A stretch of DNA of 64,000 bases from Calvatia gigantea (GCA_025093985.1 JACAAK010000007.1:2542001-2606000), one strand, 5' to 3'. Positions 46,862 to 57,661 are shown, counted from the stretch's first letter. The notes: a model not told the origin generated them from the letters alone. Program-made: numbers and translations.

Positions 46862-47798
46862 ATTAGAATACAATGTATATGTCCAATTGCAGTGTTTTAA
46901 CAGGCAACATTGTGTGGCCTAATAAGATGGAATACCTAGTAAAGTTGAAGTTGGTATGTGACTACATATCTGTCTACTGACAATGATCATCACTTCACAG
47001 GGGAGAACAGACAGATACAATGGAAGACTATGGAGTAAGTACTTCCCTTCTTTTGCCCTCAAGTCCTTGCTGTCTTGTTTTGTTGAGCATTGACTGTCAT
47101 TGATTCATCTGGCATTATAAATCTTTGGCTTGGCTTGTCTGGCCCACTCTGGACAGCTAAAAAAGAATGTCTAGGTTTGTATTTTATAATGGGGCTAAAA
47201 TACAAAGTATTGTAAGGATGACATGCAACTACCTATAGATAAAAGTCTATGAGGGCTTCTCTACAATCTGGTATGGTCAGCATCAAGAAGACTTGGTTAC
47301 AATACCCAAGTTTCTAGTTCTGATACATCAAGCTGAAAATTAGTACCCATCATAGTAGGAGGATCTGGTAGAAGTAGAAGGTTATAGGGCAGTGATTTCC
47401 AAAGGAGAATTATGAGGCCCTATACTCTTTAACTGGGTTTTAATAGAGTGGAGAGCCTCCCAGGCATATGGGAGTGGTCACAATGTAGGATGTTCCACTT
47501 GCTTGCTGCTGGTAATATACTACAATGCATAGTACAGTAGGATAGCACTCAAAGCATAACAGTACTATGTGCCATCAATGTTGTGGACCTAGCTAGAGCA
47601 AAACAGAGCAGGGTAAGCAGGCCTCAAGGAGAGGGCCAGATGTGTAGAGTAGAATTCTAAGTAGTGTAGTACTAAGAGATAGCAGAGCAGAAGAGACTGG
47701 AACATTGCAAAAAGGAGTGGGGAAAAGTAGATGGGAAAGATGTGAGGTCACTACAAGTAGTAACCCATTTATTGGTTATGAAATGGAGAGAGGAGCTA
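46862..47798. repeat. NLR 3' tail repeat T6, CpG-free
   Basis: Aligns along its length with T4 and T5 but contains no CG dinucleotide; where the others have CG it has TG or CA. The last two bases are the TA target of the Tc1-like element. Confidence 0.8.
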
Positions 47799-48010
47799 CA
47801 GTAAGGGACAAAACCGTTCCAATGTTTTGAACTTTTCAGAAGATCAGCTCATAACTCAAGGACTACTGTGGCTGTGCACTTCCTAATTTAATTGTAGATA
47901 GTCCAGTATCTTATCTAATCATATGCAAAGTATGATTATGTAATCCTTTGTTTTGGGGGAGTTATTAATTAATTAATATTTTAAGTACATTGGAACAGTT
48001 TTGTCCCTCT
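47799..48010 (+). repeat. Left terminal inverted repeat
   Basis: Imperfect inverted partner of 49192-49403. The outer and inner ends both carry the motif GGGACAAAACYGTTCC, in opposite orientations. Confidence 0.9.
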
Positions 48011-48091
48011 CAAATTCTGAGCACATGACTTCGTTTATTGCAATCAAATAAATACAAATAAAATCATGTGACCATGTAGGGTGATGTATAA

Positions 48092-49165
48092 ATGGATGTG
48101 CTTATTCTCAGGTGCAAATTAACTCCCCCACTATACCTTTACAACTATATGCGCTCTCTTTCCTCTACTCAGACCAATAGAGTCCTCTCTTACCTGGACC
48201 AAGGGAAATCTGCTCATCATATTGCTTCTATTACTGGTCTGGGAGTCAGTACTATTTCTAGGATTCGCTCCAAACATAGATCAACACTTTCCAAATCTGT
48301 TGGTGGCCGCCCATCTAAACTTTCTCCCTCTGATATCCACTATTCTGTTCGCCTCATCACCTCTCGCAAGGCTGACAATGCCTCCCAAGTCACCAAATCA
48401 CTTCAAAATGTTATTGCCCAGCCTGTATCCACCAAAACAGTGCGCAGGGCACTCAGAGGAGCTGGAATGAAGGCTGTAGTCAAGCGGAAACGACCTAAAC
48501 TTACTGCTGTCCATAGGAGGAAAAGGTTGGAGTGGGCAGAAGCACATGTTAACTGGACCCTGGAGGACTGGAAGAGGGTTATTTGGACAGATGAGTCCAA
48601 AATCAATCGGTTTGGATCAGATGGAAGGGTTTGGGTATGGAAAAAGGCAGGAGAGGGGCTGAATGATAGATTGGTTGAGGGAACAGTCAAGTTTGGTGGA
48701 GGAAATGTGATGATCTGGGGTTGTATGCTGTGGGATGGAGTGGGGTTTGCCACTAAAATTGAAGGGAAGATGGATGCTGACCTTTATGTTCAAATTTTGG
48801 GGGATGAACTAAAGAGGAGCATCAGGTGGTATGGGAAGAATGAGGAGGATATGGTCTTCCAACAGGACAATGACCCCAAACACAAGAGCAAAAAGGCTAC
48901 AAACTGGCTAGATGAGTCTGAATTGGAGGTTATGGTATGGCCCCCACAGTCTCCAGACCTTAATCCCATTGAACATCTCTGGACTCACCTCAAGAATAAG
49001 CTGGGAGAGTATGATACTCCTCCTGATAGCATGAATACCCTATGGGAGAGGATACAAAAGGAGTGGGATGACATAGAACCAGAAGTGTGTCAGAATCTGA
49101 TAGAGAGTATGCCTAGGAGGGTCCAGGCAGTTTTACAGGCCAAGGGAGCTTATACCAGGTACTAG
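48092..49165 (+). CDS. Tc1/mariner-type DD34E transposase
   Basis: Uninterrupted 357-codon reading. An internal ATG at 48149 (MRSLSSTQTNRVLSYLDQG) may be the true start, since the family normally opens with this helix-turn-helix. The DNA-binding part shows GKSAHHIASITGLGVSTISR and a GGRPSKLS linker with the GRPR-like hook. The catalytic core has WTDESKINRFGSDGRVWVW (first D), MVFQQDNDPKHKSK (second D) and PQSPDLNPIEHLWTHLKN (E). There are 34 residues between the second D and the E, the Tc1-type DD34E spacing. No frameshift or internal stop is present, so it may still be active or recently active. It cuts and pastes the element at TA sites in the nucleus. Confidence 0.92.
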   Translation: MDVLILRCKLTPPLYLYNYMRSLSSTQTNRVLSYLDQGKSAHHIASITGLGVSTISRIRSKHRSTLSKSVGGRPSKLSPSDIHYSVRLITSRKADNASQVTKSLQNVIAQPVSTKTVRRALRGAGMKAVVKRKRPKLTAVHRRKRLEWAEAHVNWTLEDWKRVIWTDESKINRFGSDGRVWVWKKAGEGLNDRLVEGTVKFGGGNVMIWGCMLWDGVGFATKIEGKMDADLYVQILGDELKRSIRWYGKNEEDMVFQQDNDPKHKSKKATNWLDESELEVMVWPPQSPDLNPIEHLWTHLKNKLGEYDTPPDSMNTLWERIQKEWDDIEPEVCQNLIESMPRRVQAVLQAKGAYTRY

Positions 49166-49191
49166 AATACCCATTTTGTATATAAATTTCA

Positions 49192-49403
49192 AGAGGGACA
49201 AAACTGTTCCAATGCACTTAAAATATTAATTAATTAATAACTCCCCTAAAACAAAGGATTACATAATCATACTTTGCATATGATTAGATAAGATACTGGA
49301 CTATCTACAATTAAATTAGGAAGTGCACAGCCACAGTAGTCCTTGAGATATGAGCTGATCTTCTGAGAAGTTCAAAACATTGGAACGGTTTTGTCCCTTA
49401 CTG
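49192..49403 (-). repeat. Right terminal inverted repeat
   Basis: Inverted partner of the left repeat, with the same internal arrangement of two opposed GGGACAAAACYGTTCC motifs. A few base differences from the left copy suggest some age. Confidence 0.9.
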
Positions 49404-49405
49404 TA

Positions 49406-50545
49406 AGTGAGCAGGGGGTCATGAGACATAGATATAATTCATGTTATATCAACCCAATACTAGATTCAAGGATTTAGTCCACTGTCAGGTTCTTATCCAG
49501 CTCTGTGATTTGAGGAGATAATTACAGCCTGAATATCATGGGTTCCAGCAGGCTCATGAATTGAATATATAGACAGCATAGTGTTACAACTTTAGTCTGA
49601 GTTTACCTCAGGTTGCAACTTAGGCTAAGACTTGAGAGTGAGTAAGAGGAGAGGAACAAAGGTCATTAAGCATACTGAATACAGTGGATGTATGTATGCT
49701 TAAATACAGGAAGCCATTCAGTTGAATGGATGGAGTAACTATGTGAAACATCTGATTAGGCTGGCGTAGTAGTTAACACGAGTCATAACTGGAGATTGCT
49801 CAACAGGAATAGCTAAAACAGATATACTGATAGACAGGAATGCAGACAAGGATGGAGTACAACTTGATTGGTAGAAAACCATAACATATAGGGGCCCAGC
49901 ATCAATGGCTGGATACCAATGTGTAACAATAAAGGTCCAATGGCCTAAGTCACAGGGCCCCAGAAATATAAGAGATTAGTTTGCCTGGAAGACAGAGAAG
50001 ATTGAAGCTTACATGCCATTCTGGACTTCAAATTCTTGAACCTCACTGTTGTACTATTCAATTGTCTCCACAACAAATACTGAGATGGCATTAGTCACAT
50101 AGCATTGTTCAGCATTATTCTTGATAGCAATACCACTGTTAATGAGTGGACAGTGCCTTTCCTCATGTTCCAAGGTGCAATTGGAGTAAAGTGTGTATAT
50201 TATGTCTCATGGAAGTAAGAATTTGGTAACTGATTGGACATAGGTCTGGGAGGTAGGGGAAAAACAGTTGAGAAGCAGAGATGTGAGACTACTCATTGTT
50301 CCAGAGATTGACACACTATCAATTTCTTCATGGATGATGGTTGAGGAGGGCAATGATATTCACATTTTCTTTGACTTGAGGGAAAGCTCAGTTATTGTGT
50401 GCTTTGCCAGTGCCTCCACAGTACAGAAGTTTATTTACAGTATTAGCATAATAGTAAACCACCACTGGGGAAACACCACATGAAAAGAGGTTACCCACCT
50501 GAGGACTAAAGATTAAATTGATTACAAACCCCACCAAATACAGAT
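49406..50545 (-). pseudogene. M18 aminopeptidase pseudogene M2, CpG-depleted
   Basis: Aligns with 32140-32980 (M1 and its flank), for example the shared block AGGATTTAGTCCAC and the region around 50130-50430. The reading frame is full of stops. Outside the inserted LTR I find no CG dinucleotide, whereas M1 has many; CG sites of M1 appear as TG or CA. It is interrupted by a solo LTR at 49582-49886. Similarity to M1 fades at about 50545. Confidence 0.75.
49582..49886 (-). mobile_element. Solo LTR, family I (305 bases)
   Basis: TGTTAC...ATAACA ends. Flanked by CATAG (49577-49581) and TATAG (49887-49891), a 5-base target duplication with one C/T difference. Same family and orientation as the LTRs at 50929, 58961 and, reversed, 61591. 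Confidence 0.8.
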
Positions 50546-50928
50546 TGTAGCAGCACTATGCATGCCAGTCCCCAACTCTAGTGTTTACCAGTAGCTGTTT
50601 AAGTTTCAAGACTTTATCACATTGATTGACAATAATAGTAGGAAAGGATGTGCTTAAGCAAATCATCTTTAGCCATGGCAAGATAGATTCTGGGCTCATG
50701 AAATGGGTGCAATTTATTTTGGGATAATATAGGGGGTTGTGTTAGATGGCCTACTGTGACAGATCATGAGTGACACCAACAGTGGGACAGTCACTCAATT
50801 TAAGAACATGGGCTTTTTAACAGAGTAATTTAACAAGTAACAGCATTGAATTTATACAATCAATTAGCAATGTATGATGAAGCAAGAAACTACTCACAGG
50901 ATCAGCAAAATCAGAAAGAAGCATTGCT
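50546..50928. other. Unassigned CpG-poor sequence
   Basis: No gene, terminal repeat or paralogue recognised. It lies between the end of the M18 relic and the LTR of element A. Confidence 0.4.
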
Positions 50929-51235
50929 GTTATGACCTTAGTATGATGGGACCTCAGGTTGCAACTTGGGCTAAGACTTGAGAGTGAGTAAAGGAAAAGA
51001 ACTAGGTGGTTAAGTAGTACCAAATACAAGGGGGTGTATATATGCTTAAATATTAGAGGGCATCCAGTTGAATGGATGGAGTTACTACTATGAAATGTCT
51101 GATGACTATGGCATGGTAGTACATGAGCCAATACTTGGAGAATGCTGGACTAGAATAGATGAGACAGGATACACAAATAGATGGGGAATGCAGATGAGGG
51201 TAGTGATGTGACAGGAAACAGTGAAAACTACAACA
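50929..51235 (-). repeat. 3' LTR of element A (family I)
   Basis: 307 bases with TGTTATGACC and CTACAACA ends, adjoining a polypurine tract at 51236-51250. Confidence 0.8.
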
Positions 51236-51555
51236 TTACCCCCTGATTTAGCTTTATGTCTCAGGAAGCTTGTTAAAGTCACTATAGACTATGGCTGTGG
51301 TGAGAGCTTTCTTGGTGGTGCCTATAAGATATCTTCCATTGTTGGAACACATGAAGAAGACAGGTAAGTAGCTTCAGCCATCTTGGTGGATAGAGGACTG
51401 GGACTCCTTTATAGAGGAACTCAGTGATGATGGAATTTTCCCAGTAATTCTTGACTATCAAGCTCCAGTAGCATTGGTCTCATTCTTGGCCAGATAACAC
51501 AGTGTAGGTAGTACATGGGTGGTTGAAAAACCAAGATAATCTGGGGGAGAGTAAT

Positions 51556-52195
51556 TGTTACAAACTTACTACTATTCCTGGACTCTTCCTATTAGCATAT
51601 TAACCTTCTATCTAGACTTCATCATCTTCTTTCTATATACCTTAGTCATGTTCTTTATTTATTTATCACATGTACTTCTACCCCTGCTTCTTATGACTCA
51701 TTCTGAGTCATATCCCTGTTTCACCTTCTGATATTCTCATCATTGGACTTCTATCTACCTGTCTCTGTCTTCCTATGACTCATATTCTCTCTTCTCTATT
51801 CATTTTATCCTGCCCCTATGATTCCTTAACTTACCAATTAACCTGTAGTAGTCTCCTATTGACCCTATACCCATTTACTATGTAATTCTCTCATCTCTTA
51901 TCCATAGCTAGTATATAACCCTGAGTAGTACCATTGTATTACCTTAGGTTAGTTCTAGTAACAAGCTTCCTTATCTTCACTTGTCTGCTACAAGGTTAAC
52001 AACCTTGGGGATTACAGTGACATTTAACTCAGGACTTCTCAGACAAGTACAAGCTTCTACTCAAGGGAGTGATCTGAAGTCTGCACAGAAGTCATTGAGA
52101 CTTGTCGTATACTCCTAGGGCTATAGTGTTGAACCTCTCTCCTGAGTAGGAGATGATCTGGGCCCAGTTGTGAAGGTAAGGTAACACACATAATA
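51556..52195 (+). mobile_element. Solo LTR, family II (640 bases)
   Basis: TGTTACAAAC start and ACATAATA end, flanked by perfect GTAAT duplications (51551-51555 and 52196-52200). Same family as 54262-54896 and the 5' LTR of element D. Inserted in element A. Confidence 0.9.
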
Positions 52196-54058
52196 GTAAT
52201 GGTCTTGATGAATCTGTACAGTGCATTGACTTCTTCCCTTATAGAGACAGTAGCTTCTTCATCTATGGGAGTATTGGCTCAGATAGGCTAGGCATGGTAG
52301 GAAGCTCTGATGGTATCTTGTAATTTTTTAAGGGTGGTGTGAATCCTATTGACAAGTTCCTCAGTACTAGAGTTGTCAGGAGTAGTATCTCTGCCAAGTA
52401 GGTTAGAGGCAATGTCTTCCAGCTCTAGGAATATTTCTGTGATATCAAGACCCTTAAATACTTTGAGGCCAAGGTCAATTCTACTCTAGTAGGCTGTCGA
52501 TGTAGGTTTTCTCAGATAGGTGTGAGTGAAGATTGGCTGAGTGTATAGAAGATGGCAGGAATATGTTGGCTAGTGGAAGCTGATGCATTTTCAAAACTAG
52601 GCATACTATGTCAGTGAATGTGATGTATGTGGTGGAGAGCATAATAAGGTGGTTAGTGTTCAGCCTTTTGTTCTAGGCTGTGATGGTGAGCTAGCTCTTC
52701 ATTGGTGGCATTGTTAATATCTTTGAGTAAATCTTCAAGGAGGCCCTGGGCTGGTAAGGGGGTCATGGCCATGTTAAAACATGTGCCACTTGAAGAGGGT
52801 GCTTTATTATTGCCTTGGGGTAGACAGTGGGATGGATGAGATTCTAGTGGGGTTGGGGATAAACAAGAGAAGTGATGGTGATGCAGTTGGACTGGGAGGC
52901 AGGCATGTTTAGTAGGTTTGTCAGCTTGACTAGTTAGGTGACTTTTTGGATTTTCTGCTCCCTCTTTTATGGGCATTCACCAGATGTCTTTTCAGGTAAT
53001 CCTTTATGGCCTCATTTGCATTGCCCAGGTTGGATTCTGCTGTCCACATATCTTCTTCATTACTATACCCCTTTTAGTATACTAAGAATTGATATCTCTG
53101 TCCTTGTTTTCATTGTCCATAGATCTCATCCACTTTATATTCCTCCTCATTATTGATGATTACTGGATTAGGTGCAGGTGTCTGTTGTTGGCTCAGGAAC
53201 TCCACTTTCCATGCTGGTGTCAATAGCTGTTCATTGAATATGTCATAAATGGCCCATTCTTCTGGTAGATCGAGCCAGGTATGCTACTTCTTCTATCTTT
53301 TCCTTGATATAGAAGGGTCTATACTGTTTTTGGCCTAGCTTCTTTGATACTTGATTGGTATGGATGTTTGTATTTTTGAGCCACACTTCATTGCCAATTT
53401 GGTATGATTTAGCATGGAGTCTGCTGTTATCATGTTATTGTTTCATCATCTTCTGATATGAGCATAGTAGTTGATAAGGCATTATCTTGGGTGCTCTGTA
53501 GTTGTTTTAGGAATTCTCCAGCCTACAGGGTTATTGGTTGTTTTGTCATCCTTCCCTTTCCTATGGATATCTTCTATAGTTCAGAAAGAACAGTGTCTTT
53601 TCTGTTCTCCTAGTGTTATTTGTTGTTGTACTGAAACTCTGCTAAGGGAAGCTATTTGGCCCAGTTATCTTAGTTATAGTTGCAGTACAGTTGGAGATAG
53701 GTTTCCACTTCTCTATTGATGCATTCAGTTTGTCCATCTATCTGTGGGTGATATACCATTGATAGATTGCATTCTATTCTGATGCCTTTGAATAGCTCCT
53801 TAGTGAATTCTGATATGAATTGTAGGTCCTCAGTTGCCTGAGTATCTGCCTCAGTACTCCATATAGCTTCCATATCTCATTCCAGTAGATTTGTGCTATA
53901 CTTTTGGATGAAACATCTGTTCTTGTTGTTATGAGTCATATTATTTTTGTAAAGCAGTTGATGATGACTAGTATAGTGTCTTTCTCTTTTGACTTTGGCA
54001 GTGGTCCAATCAGATTGATGCTGATTTCTTCCCAAGGTCCATTAGGTATAGGGGAGGG

Positions 54059-55046
54059 TGTCAGGGCAACCCCCAACAGCCCCTCCAGACTGTTCCACAA
54101 CCCTTGGCCCTCACCTGCACTTAGCTGCATAGATATAGACAATAAGCTGGAGATCATGATGGACAATGACAGACTTACATACACAATGAAACAATAGGAC
54201 AATGGACAGTAAAACTAGTATATAGCAATCTGTATACCTGTAGGGGACCCTTATTCAATTCTGTTATGTGCATTACCTTACTTCACAACTGGGCCCAGAT
54301 CGTCTCCACTCAGAGAGGGGTTCAATGCTATAGCCCTAGGAGTATACAACAAGTCTCAATGACTTCTAGTGCAGACTTCAGATTGCTCCCTCAAGTAGAA
54401 GCTCATACTTGTCTGAGAAGTCCTAAGTTAAGTGTCACTGCAGTCCCCAAGGTTGTTAACCTTGTAGCAGACAAGTGAAGATAAGGAAGCTTGTTACTAG
54501 AATAACCTAAGGTAATACAATGGTACTACTTAGGATTATATACTAGCTACAAATAAGAGATGAGAGAATTACATAGTAAATGGGTATGAGTCAATGGGAG
54601 ACTACTACAGGTTAATTGGTAAGCTACAGGAGTCATAGGGAACAAGTAAGAAAAATAGAGAATAGGGGATATGAGTCATAGGAAGGCAGAGACAGGTAGA
54701 TAGAAGTCTAATGATGGGAATATCAGAAGGTGAAACAGGAACATGACTCAGAATGAGTTATAAGAAGCAAAGGTAGAAGTACATATGATAAATAAATAAA
54801 AAATGGACTGAGGTATATGGAAAGATGATGATGAGGTCTAAGTAGAAGGTTAATATATTAATAGGAAGAGTCTGGGAATGTGGTAAGTTTGTAACAAATT
54901 CTCTAAGGATTCCTCCACTGGTAAGTAGTCTGTACACATGTTTGTAATATAACTAAGAATTCTCCTGCAGTTACCTGCTCATCTGCTCTGCCTGACTTGT
55001 GGGAGCCTTGTGCCCTGAGCCACTTGGACTGTAGGTCACCCTTACA
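54059..55046. mobile_element. Solo LTR, family III, interrupted by a family II LTR
   Basis: TGTCAGGGCA start and CTTACA end, flanked by perfect GAGGG duplications (54054-54058 and 55047-55051). Removing the nested LTR and one copy of its duplication leaves 348 bases. It interrupts the integrase core of element A just after the PNGPWEE block. Orientation not determined. Confidence 0.8.
54262..54896 (-). mobile_element. Solo LTR, family II, nested in the family III LTR
   Basis: TGTTATGTGC start and TTTGTAACA end, flanked by perfect AATTC duplications (54257-54261 and 54897-54901). Its reverse complement matches 51556-52195 and 55439-56070. Confidence 0.9.
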
Positions 55047-55438
55047 GAGGGGGTGTAATAGTGATTTGAGCAAAGTTGTCCATGCTTTGTTCCTCTGGTA
55101 AGTTTGACATCCTTGTGTGTATTTCTTCACATCTTTTCATATTGTCAGCCACCAATAGTCTCAGGTGATGAGTTCTCTCATCCTATGTTGTCCTGGGTGT
55201 CCTGTGTCCAGGGTGTCATGGTACTATTGTAGAATTTCTTCTTGTAGCTTTTGGTCAGGTAGCACATATGTGCTATTTCCATTGTAGATGACACCATCTT
55301 GCTCCATGAACTTTGATTCCTTCTTCTACAGTTCCATTGTGATCATTGTTTCTTGCTGGGGATTCTTCTGTATCCTTTCTAGGAATAGTGGTTCCAGGAA
55401 TAGTTCTGCTTAGAGTAGAACTGTATCTTCAGTGTTTC

Positions 55439-56070
55439 TGTTATGAACTTACCACATTCCCAGACTCTCCCCATTAGTGTATTAACCTTCTACTTAGACT
55501 TCATCATCATCTTTTCTGTATACCCTGGTCTGTCCTTTATTTATTTATCACATGTACTTCTACCTTTGCTTTTTATAACTCATTCTGAGCCATGTTCCTG
55601 TTTCACCTTCTGATATTCCCATTATCAGACTTCTATCTACCTGTCTCTGCCTTCCCATGACTCATATCCCCTATTCTCTATTTTTCTTACTTGTTCCCTA
55701 TGACTCCATAGCTTACCAATTAACCCATAGTAGTCTCCCATTGACTCATACCCATTTACTATATAATTCTCTTATCTCTTATTTGTAGCTAGTATATAAT
55801 CCTAAGTAGTACCATTGTATTACCTTAGGTTATTCTAGTAACAAGCTTCCTTATCTTCACTTGTCTGCTACAAGGTTAACAACCTTGGGGACTGCAGTGA
55901 CACTTAACTCAGACTTCTCAGACAAGTACAAGCTTTTACTCAAGAGAGTAATCTGAAGTCTGCACAGAAGTCATTGAGACTTGTTGTATACTCCTGGGCT
56001 ATAGTATTGAACCTCTCTCTGAGTGGAGATGATCCAGGCCCAGTTGCAAAGTAAGATAACATACATAACA
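55439..56070 (+). repeat. 5' LTR of element D (family II)
   Basis: 632 bases, collinear with the solo LTR at 51556-52195. The first 450 bases after it (56071-56518) hold the leader and no recognisable gene. Confidence 0.85.
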
Positions 56071-56518
56071 TAAGAATAAACTCACCCCTCTCTCATTTCT
56101 AAATGACTCCTATTTCTTATGGCCAGCTTTTGCCAATTATTTCTCTGTCCAGTTGATATTGAAAAGCCTTTCCAGTAATAGGGTCAAGAAGAGTAGAACT
56201 TTGGGTCTACTAATTATTGTCTGTCATCCTCTGCAAGTAGCATTGAGAAGAGTGGGACTGTTCACCACTAGCTTGCTATTCTCTATCATCCTTCATGTAT
56301 TGACACATTGAGAAGCCTCTACCTAGTAGTATCAAGTAGAGTGGCCTAATTACCACTTCCTGTTTTCTTTCATCACATCTCAAAAAGGGAAATGTCCCTC
56401 ACACCCTCCTTCCTCTCCTGAATAATTATTCTATACCCCAACTCAACAATCCTTTGAAGCACCTACCACACTACTGCCTTAATATGCCCACCAATTAGAA
56501 GGATCTTCAGCACTTTAC

Positions 56519-57661
56519 TTGGAAAGAATCTACCACATCTCATGCATGAGATTTCAGAAACTAAAGTTACTACAAGAACTACCCACACCCACAAGGAAAT
56601 CTAACAAACCCAAACCCCCTAAGCCATCTCAAAGTGGCAAATTTGACTATTTTCGACCCAATTCACCTGAACAACCCCCATCACAGAAATCCCCACCACA
56701 AACACTGTCCAAAGCCATATCCCCTTCCCAATTTGGAATTGAAAACCCCCAGAGATTACCATCTATCCTTGAAGACAACTTAGATGACAAGACATTCCAT
56801 CAGCTGCCCAAACATCCAGACAAACTCCAAGACATCCTCAATCGAGAAGGAACCCATCTTATATACACTCCAGACACCCTCGAATACCCAGATATCCCGG
56901 GTTTTGAATCACAAGAACCAATTCATCCAGAGATCGAAGGCATGGCTACTTCCACTCAAACGCAAACTGAAACAAATAATGAACCAACCAACCAACCACC
57001 ACCTCGATCAGGAGCTACAACTCCCATCTTCGGAATTGGACGAAGAACACCCGGAGAAGATCCTCCCCGTAGAGGTCGACAAGGAAGAGTGCCCTCTCCC
57101 TCCCCTCCCTCCTCACGAAACTCCAGCCATGGTCCATCCACTCCGTCCTCTTTCTCCATTGGAAGAGAAGGAGGAGGTCGACGAAGACATCGTACCCCAG
57201 CCATTCAATTTGTAGGAAACGATGGGAATTCGAAAGAAATCGGACAAAAGCCACCAAACTTCGATGGAACAAACCCCCGATTTAAAACCTGGTGGATGCT
57301 AGTCAAAAACTATCTCGAAATGAACCCAAGAGCATTTATGGATGATCAACACCAGATCAGATTCATTCTCAGCCTTATGGTCAAAGAAAAAGCTGGATTC
57401 TGGTCAGAACAATACTATAAAAGCCGAATTATAGATACTTGTGAAAAATCCATCCCATGGCAATACTCTATATTCAAAGAATTCAAAATAGAAATCCTCA
57501 AACACCTCACCCTAGTAGATGAACAAATTACCACACAAAAACAATGGTATGAATTAAGACAAAGCAAATCCTCTGTGGCTGATTTCAACCTTGAATTTCA
57601 ATGTCTTGCATCAATTGGAGGAATCCAAGACAATGAAGCATTAATTGAACAATACAAATGA
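56519..57661 (+). CDS. Gag protein of element D
   Basis: 380-codon reading. The first half is Pro/Ser/Thr-rich (PTPTRKSNKPKPPKPSQSGK) with an Arg/Gly-rich stretch (GRRTPGEDPPRRGRQGR). The second half is a Ty3-type capsid domain: PPNFDGTNPRFKTWWMLVKN, IRFILSLMVKEKAGFWSEQY, then KSSVADFNLEFQCLASIGG. It ends at a TGA (57659-57661) directly before GLNPSLAREV, where related Gag proteins continue with an arginine, so the stop is probably a mutated CGA. The start is uncertain. The stretch 56840-57315 is unusually CpG-rich for this part of the window. Confidence 0.75.
   Translation: MERIYHISCMRFQKLKLLQELPTPTRKSNKPKPPKPSQSGKFDYFRPNSPEQPPSQKSPPQTLSKAISPSQFGIENPQRLPSILEDNLDDKTFHQLPKHPDKLQDILNREGTHLIYTPDTLEYPDIPGFESQEPIHPEIEGMATSTQTQTETNNEPTNQPPPRSGATTPIFGIGRRTPGEDPPRRGRQGRVPSPSPPSSRNSSHGPSTPSSFSIGREGGGRRRHRTPAIQFVGNDGNSKEIGQKPPNFDGTNPRFKTWWMLVKNYLEMNPRAFMDDQHQIRFILSLMVKEKAGFWSEQYYKSRIIDTCEKSIPWQYSIFKEFKIEILKHLTLVDEQITTQKQWYELRQSKSSVADFNLEFQCLASIGGIQDNEALIEQYK

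Larger units (their letters stand above)
47799..49403 (+). mobile_element. Tc1-like DNA transposon with 212-base inverted repeats
   Basis: Flanked by TA on both sides (47797-47798 and 49404-49405). Left inverted repeat 47799-48010, right 49192-49403. The terminus reads CAGTAAGGGACAAAACCG. The flanking T6 tail and M18 relic read straight through when the element is removed, which confirms an insertion. The element is 1605 bases and carries one open transposase, so it looks complete. It has around a dozen CpG sites, unlike its surroundings. Confidence 0.9.
50929..55438 (-). mobile_element. Chromodomain Ty3/gypsy element A, 3' part, minus strand
   Basis: The 3' LTR (family I) is 50929-51235. 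To its right, in minus-strand sense just upstream of the LTR, lies a polypurine tract (TAAATCAGGGGGTAA). The integrase zinc-binding piece KKYTQGCQTYQRNKA lies near 55100, the core DLIGPLP-like piece GPWEEISINLIGPLPK near 54020, and HPQIDGQTECINREVETYLQ near 53700. A chromodomain-like segment (YQFLVY*KGYSNEEDMW, with one stop) lies near 53060-53110, marking it as a chromovirus. It is cut by solo LTRs at 51556-52195 and 54059-55046. It ends at 55438 where element D is inserted, so reverse transcriptase and gag are not in the window. Many stops show it is dead. Confidence 0.8.

Noticed and set aside
47799..48010. Left arm of the Tc1-like element as an independent MITE
   Set aside because: Although bounded by opposed motifs, it has no TA duplication at its inner end and is paired with an equal arm around an intact transposase.
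52653..52976. 107-codon His/Pro-rich minus-strand reading in element A
   Set aside because: It lies downstream of the chromodomain in the 3' region of element A; it may be part of the dead polyprotein or a 3' region, and cannot be supported as a separate gene.
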